A stretch of DNA of 64,000 nucleotides from assembly GCA_905250125.1 (NCBI GenBank), contig CAJNOL010000025.1, forward strand, positions 250,666 to 314,665, given 5' to 3'. Below are positions 61,349-64,000 of the stretch, piece after piece. The number at the start of each line of letters is the position of its first letter. The first letter of the stretch is position 1. The stretch is from Rotaria sordida (Eukaryota; Rotifera; Eurotatoria; Philodinida; Philodinidae). The position numbers were made by a program, and so were the translations under genes. The notes under the pieces were generated by a model. That model was not told the DNA's origin. It was given only the letters and a program-made list of their open reading frames with translations, and made no database searches.

Positions 61349-62592
61349 GAGAGTCGTTCAAGAAGTTCCAAGATGGATTTTACTTAAAAACAGCAAAAAG
61401 CGCTACTATTTTGGAATTGTTGTCTATTCGCAGTTAATACAATGCTCTAACTGTTGACGTAATGAGTTTTAATCGTTTTAAATAGTTATATACTATAATA
61501 AGATTTTTTCTTCATCACATCTACTTAGATACATAGATGCAAAATCAAAACCTTGAACATTATTCAGTAATAAAGTTTCTTATTTTGGAAGACGCATCAC
61601 CATCCAATATTTGCTAGTATATGATGGAGTTTATAATGAACATGCTCCATCATGCACCAGGGTATTCGAATGGGCTCATCGCTTTACAGATGGACAATTA
61701 AACATCAATGATGATCATAGGATGGGTCGATTAATTACTGCAATGGACTAAACAATTGTTAAAGCTATTGAAACTCTAGTCATCGAAGACCGTCAAATCA
61801 GAATTCAGCAAATAGCGGATACTCTAGGCATTTCATTGGATGCCGTACATGGCATTCTTGAATGATCAGTTACAAATGATTAAAGTCTGTTCAAGATGGA
61901 TGCCATATTTACTAACAACTGATCAACGAAACGAATGTGTTTAAGCATATCAAGAATCTCTGGCTTGCAAATCTACTGAAGAAAACGACGTTGTTTTTCG
62001 AATTATAACTGATGATGAATCTGAATCAAAACAATCATCATAGGCAATAGAAACAAGCTGATTCACCACCAACAACAATAAAATTGAGAGAAGAAAAGTC
62101 TGCTAGCAAAATTTAATATTCATCTTTCTGAATCATTAAGGAATAATTCTCAAACAGTTCATACCACTGGGCTCGACAATCACTAAAGTATATTACACAT
62201 ATCTTTCGGTAAAAGACTTTTATTCAGAAATTAGAAAACAACAATAAGTTTTAATTTTGACTGCTGTCATTTTGCAACATGACAATGCTTCGTTATTCAC
62301 TCTATTCTTCAAATCTAGCTCCTGATGATTATTTTCTGTTTTCAATTTTAAAGAATCAATTCAGAGAAAGACTTTATAATGACTGAAGTTCATTAGGTTC
62401 ATTATTAGATCAGTGTCGGAATTGTCGATCTGAAGACGACTTCACAGTAGCCATACAAAAACTGCAAGAACGTTGTCAAACGTGTATTGTGGGTTAGGAA
62501 CAATACTTTGAAAAAGAAAATATACATTTATAATTATAACTCACTTAGTTTTTTTTAAATCAAATCATTCTCAAAACTTTTTGAACGGCCTA
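61349..62592 (+). mobile_element. decayed mariner-family transposon
   Basis: The ends are inverted: gagtcgttcaagaagttcc on the left, and aggccgttcaaaaagtttt on the right when reversed, as in mariner. Between them, plus-strand fragments in shifting frames match mariner transposase: SVIKFLILEDASPSNI, RVFEWAHRFTDGQLNINDD, then EDRQIRIQQIADTLGISLDA from the helix-turn-helix region, and RIITDDESE where the first catalytic Asp lies (ITGDE in active elements). There are at least six stops and several frameshifts, so it is inactive. The gene lies downstream of the GPCR, outside any exon. Confidence 0.85.
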
Positions 62593-63805
62593 TGCATTCT
62601 TAGACTCTTTCGAAAATAGTCAAGTATATTGGTTTTTTTTACCTTGTCAAACACGAACAATCATGAATGTTTCCCTGTAATCTAATAGTTCTAGATTCAT
62701 TGTCTTATAGACATCGTTTAATGCCACTAAATGCATATTAATGATCGCATATATAGTTCTAATAATCTCAATTTATTAAAACAGTTCTACCATTTTAAAT
62801 ATAAAAATCAATGCTACAACATTCTTGTTTTATAATTCAATTAGCTTTCATATTTCGCATTCTATTCCCAATTAGAACTGCAGCGAAGAGTTTCTAAATA
62901 GATATTCAGATTTTTTTTTTCTTGCTGAAAATTAATAAATCTTTAATGGGAATTGAAAAAGACGTCTATACAGAATTTTTCATGTAGCTCATTTTAGTAA
63001 TTTGATTAAAACTACCTTAATTCAAACTATAAAAAAGTCTTGTTATACACTGATTTATCGAGCAAGGCTTGGTCTACCGAATGTTCAATTTGTTTATCCT
63101 TTGATATATTGCTACAAACAATCGAAATCTGTTGTAGTTTATATAGCGAAATTCAAAAAAAAACCATTTTTTTTGAAAAAGTGTCATCTCATGTGAAGAG
63201 CAATAATTCGACAAATGTTTATAGATTTCGATTCTTTTGACTTCTAACTTATTGTAACTCATGATTTTACAGAAGATTAAATTTTCTACGAAAACAGAGG
63301 GTCAAAGCTACCTTATAATAATCATCGAGAAAAGTAATGTATGACAGATAAAAAAATCTATTTAATTTCGTGCAAAAAACATTGTTAGTTTTTCAGATAT
63401 TTACTAACAAAGAACCAGTCATAGGTCAAAAAAAAAATCTAAACATATATTTAGAAAGAGCATCACATTCTGGTTCTAAATGGCTACTCTTGATTTCTTT
63501 CAATGATCGATAGGTGTCTAAAAAAATAAGCAAAAATATTTCACAAAACCATTTTATTTAGCTTTTTATACAAACGTCGTTAATGTTTGCCCCCACATTA
63601 ACCATGTATTCACAATCAACTAACTTCAAGACAGATAAAAAAGCTGTTTGTGTAATCTCTGCGAGATTCAAATATAAAACTCGATGTAGCTTCTGTCGCT
63701 AATTACAGAGGATTATTTTATTCTATCTATTTTGAAACATATTTCTTCTCCATCCTTTTACTGAATCCTCTAGAAATGTAATAAGCAAGTAGTTTAACGA
63801 GACGT
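62593..63805. other. gene-free right flank
   Basis: AT-rich, with only short open frames that overlap each other and have no splice or composition support. Nothing defined. Confidence 0.45.
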
Positions 63806-63900
63806 TATTGATATATGATCTGTGATTATATATCAATAACATCTGTCACGATCTGTGACGCGAGCAGAGTGCTGTTCAGGCAGCGTCACAGTCTGTGACG
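63806..63900. repeat. two adjacent hairpin palindromes
   Basis: First, ttattgatatat (63,806) and atatatcaataa (ending 63,839) form a stem around gatctgtgatt. Directly after, tctgtcacgatctgtgacgc and gcgtcacagtctgtgacg form a second stem around gagcagagtgctgttcag. The words gatctgtga and tctgtgacg recur. It may be the end of a mobile element continuing past the window edge. Confidence 0.55.
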
Positions 63901-64000
63901 TTCATATAGTTACGTCTCTTACGATCTTTGATAGTCTTGGACTAGCATTCGCCATGGTCTGTCGAAGGAAGGTTTCACATTTTCACTTTCATACGTCAAC

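Noticed and set aside
1-64000. CRISPR arrays, bacterial operons or rRNA genes
   Set aside because: The sequence is eukaryotic; no regularly spaced identical repeats with unique spacers and no rRNA-like stretches were seen.

Overview
This is animal nuclear DNA. It is AT-rich, with interrupted genes, GT-AG introns often only 47-80 bp long, AATAAA poly(A) signals and metazoan gene families (SHB-type adaptor, CHMP7, Flattop, DOLK, TAMM41). Very short introns, tight same-strand gene clusters with splice-acceptor-like sites just upstream of start codons, an intronless bacterial-type oxidase and many small degraded DNA transposons together suggest a bdelloid rotifer. That is an inference; no rRNA or spliced-leader gene is present to settle it.

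Layout. 1-9,954 is gene-poor: a 72-bp tandem repeat, a mirror-symmetric element built from a GGATGTTCGGAA-like motif, a 158-bp satellite ending at a 10-N assembly gap, and one frameshifted pseudogene. 9,955-29,373 holds RRP1 (-), an SHB-like SH2 adaptor (+), Flattop/CFAP126 (+), a protein with three p25-alpha-like modules (-) and CHMP7 (+). 29,760-41,786 is a same-strand run: carboxypeptidase, RSL24D1, SDHAF1, TAMM41, a monomeric sarcosine-oxidase-like flavoenzyme and dolichol kinase. SDHAF1 and TAMM41 overlap by ATGA, and other members are separated by 57-170 bp, which looks operon-like. 42,300-44,038 (-) encodes a Gly/Tyr- and Pro-rich protein with an EF-hand at each end. 48,726-59,102 holds two divergent genes I do not recognise (232 and 1,052 residues). 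59,970-61,079 is an intronless rhodopsin-class GPCR, followed by a dead mariner transposon.

The genes serve ordinary cell functions: ribosome assembly (RRP1, RSL24D1), mitochondrial complex II and cardiolipin precursor synthesis (SDHAF1, TAMM41), ESCRT-III and nuclear envelope (CHMP7), N-glycosylation (DOLK) and cilia/microtubules (Flattop and the p25-alpha protein, convergent neighbours).

A recurring pattern: introns are either tiny or 1-3 kb, and most long ones examined contain a foldback or TIR element, some nested. Exon boundaries below were derived by hand from GT/AG sites and reading-phase agreement. Every multi-exon gene closes in frame except RRP1, where one junction is off by a base.
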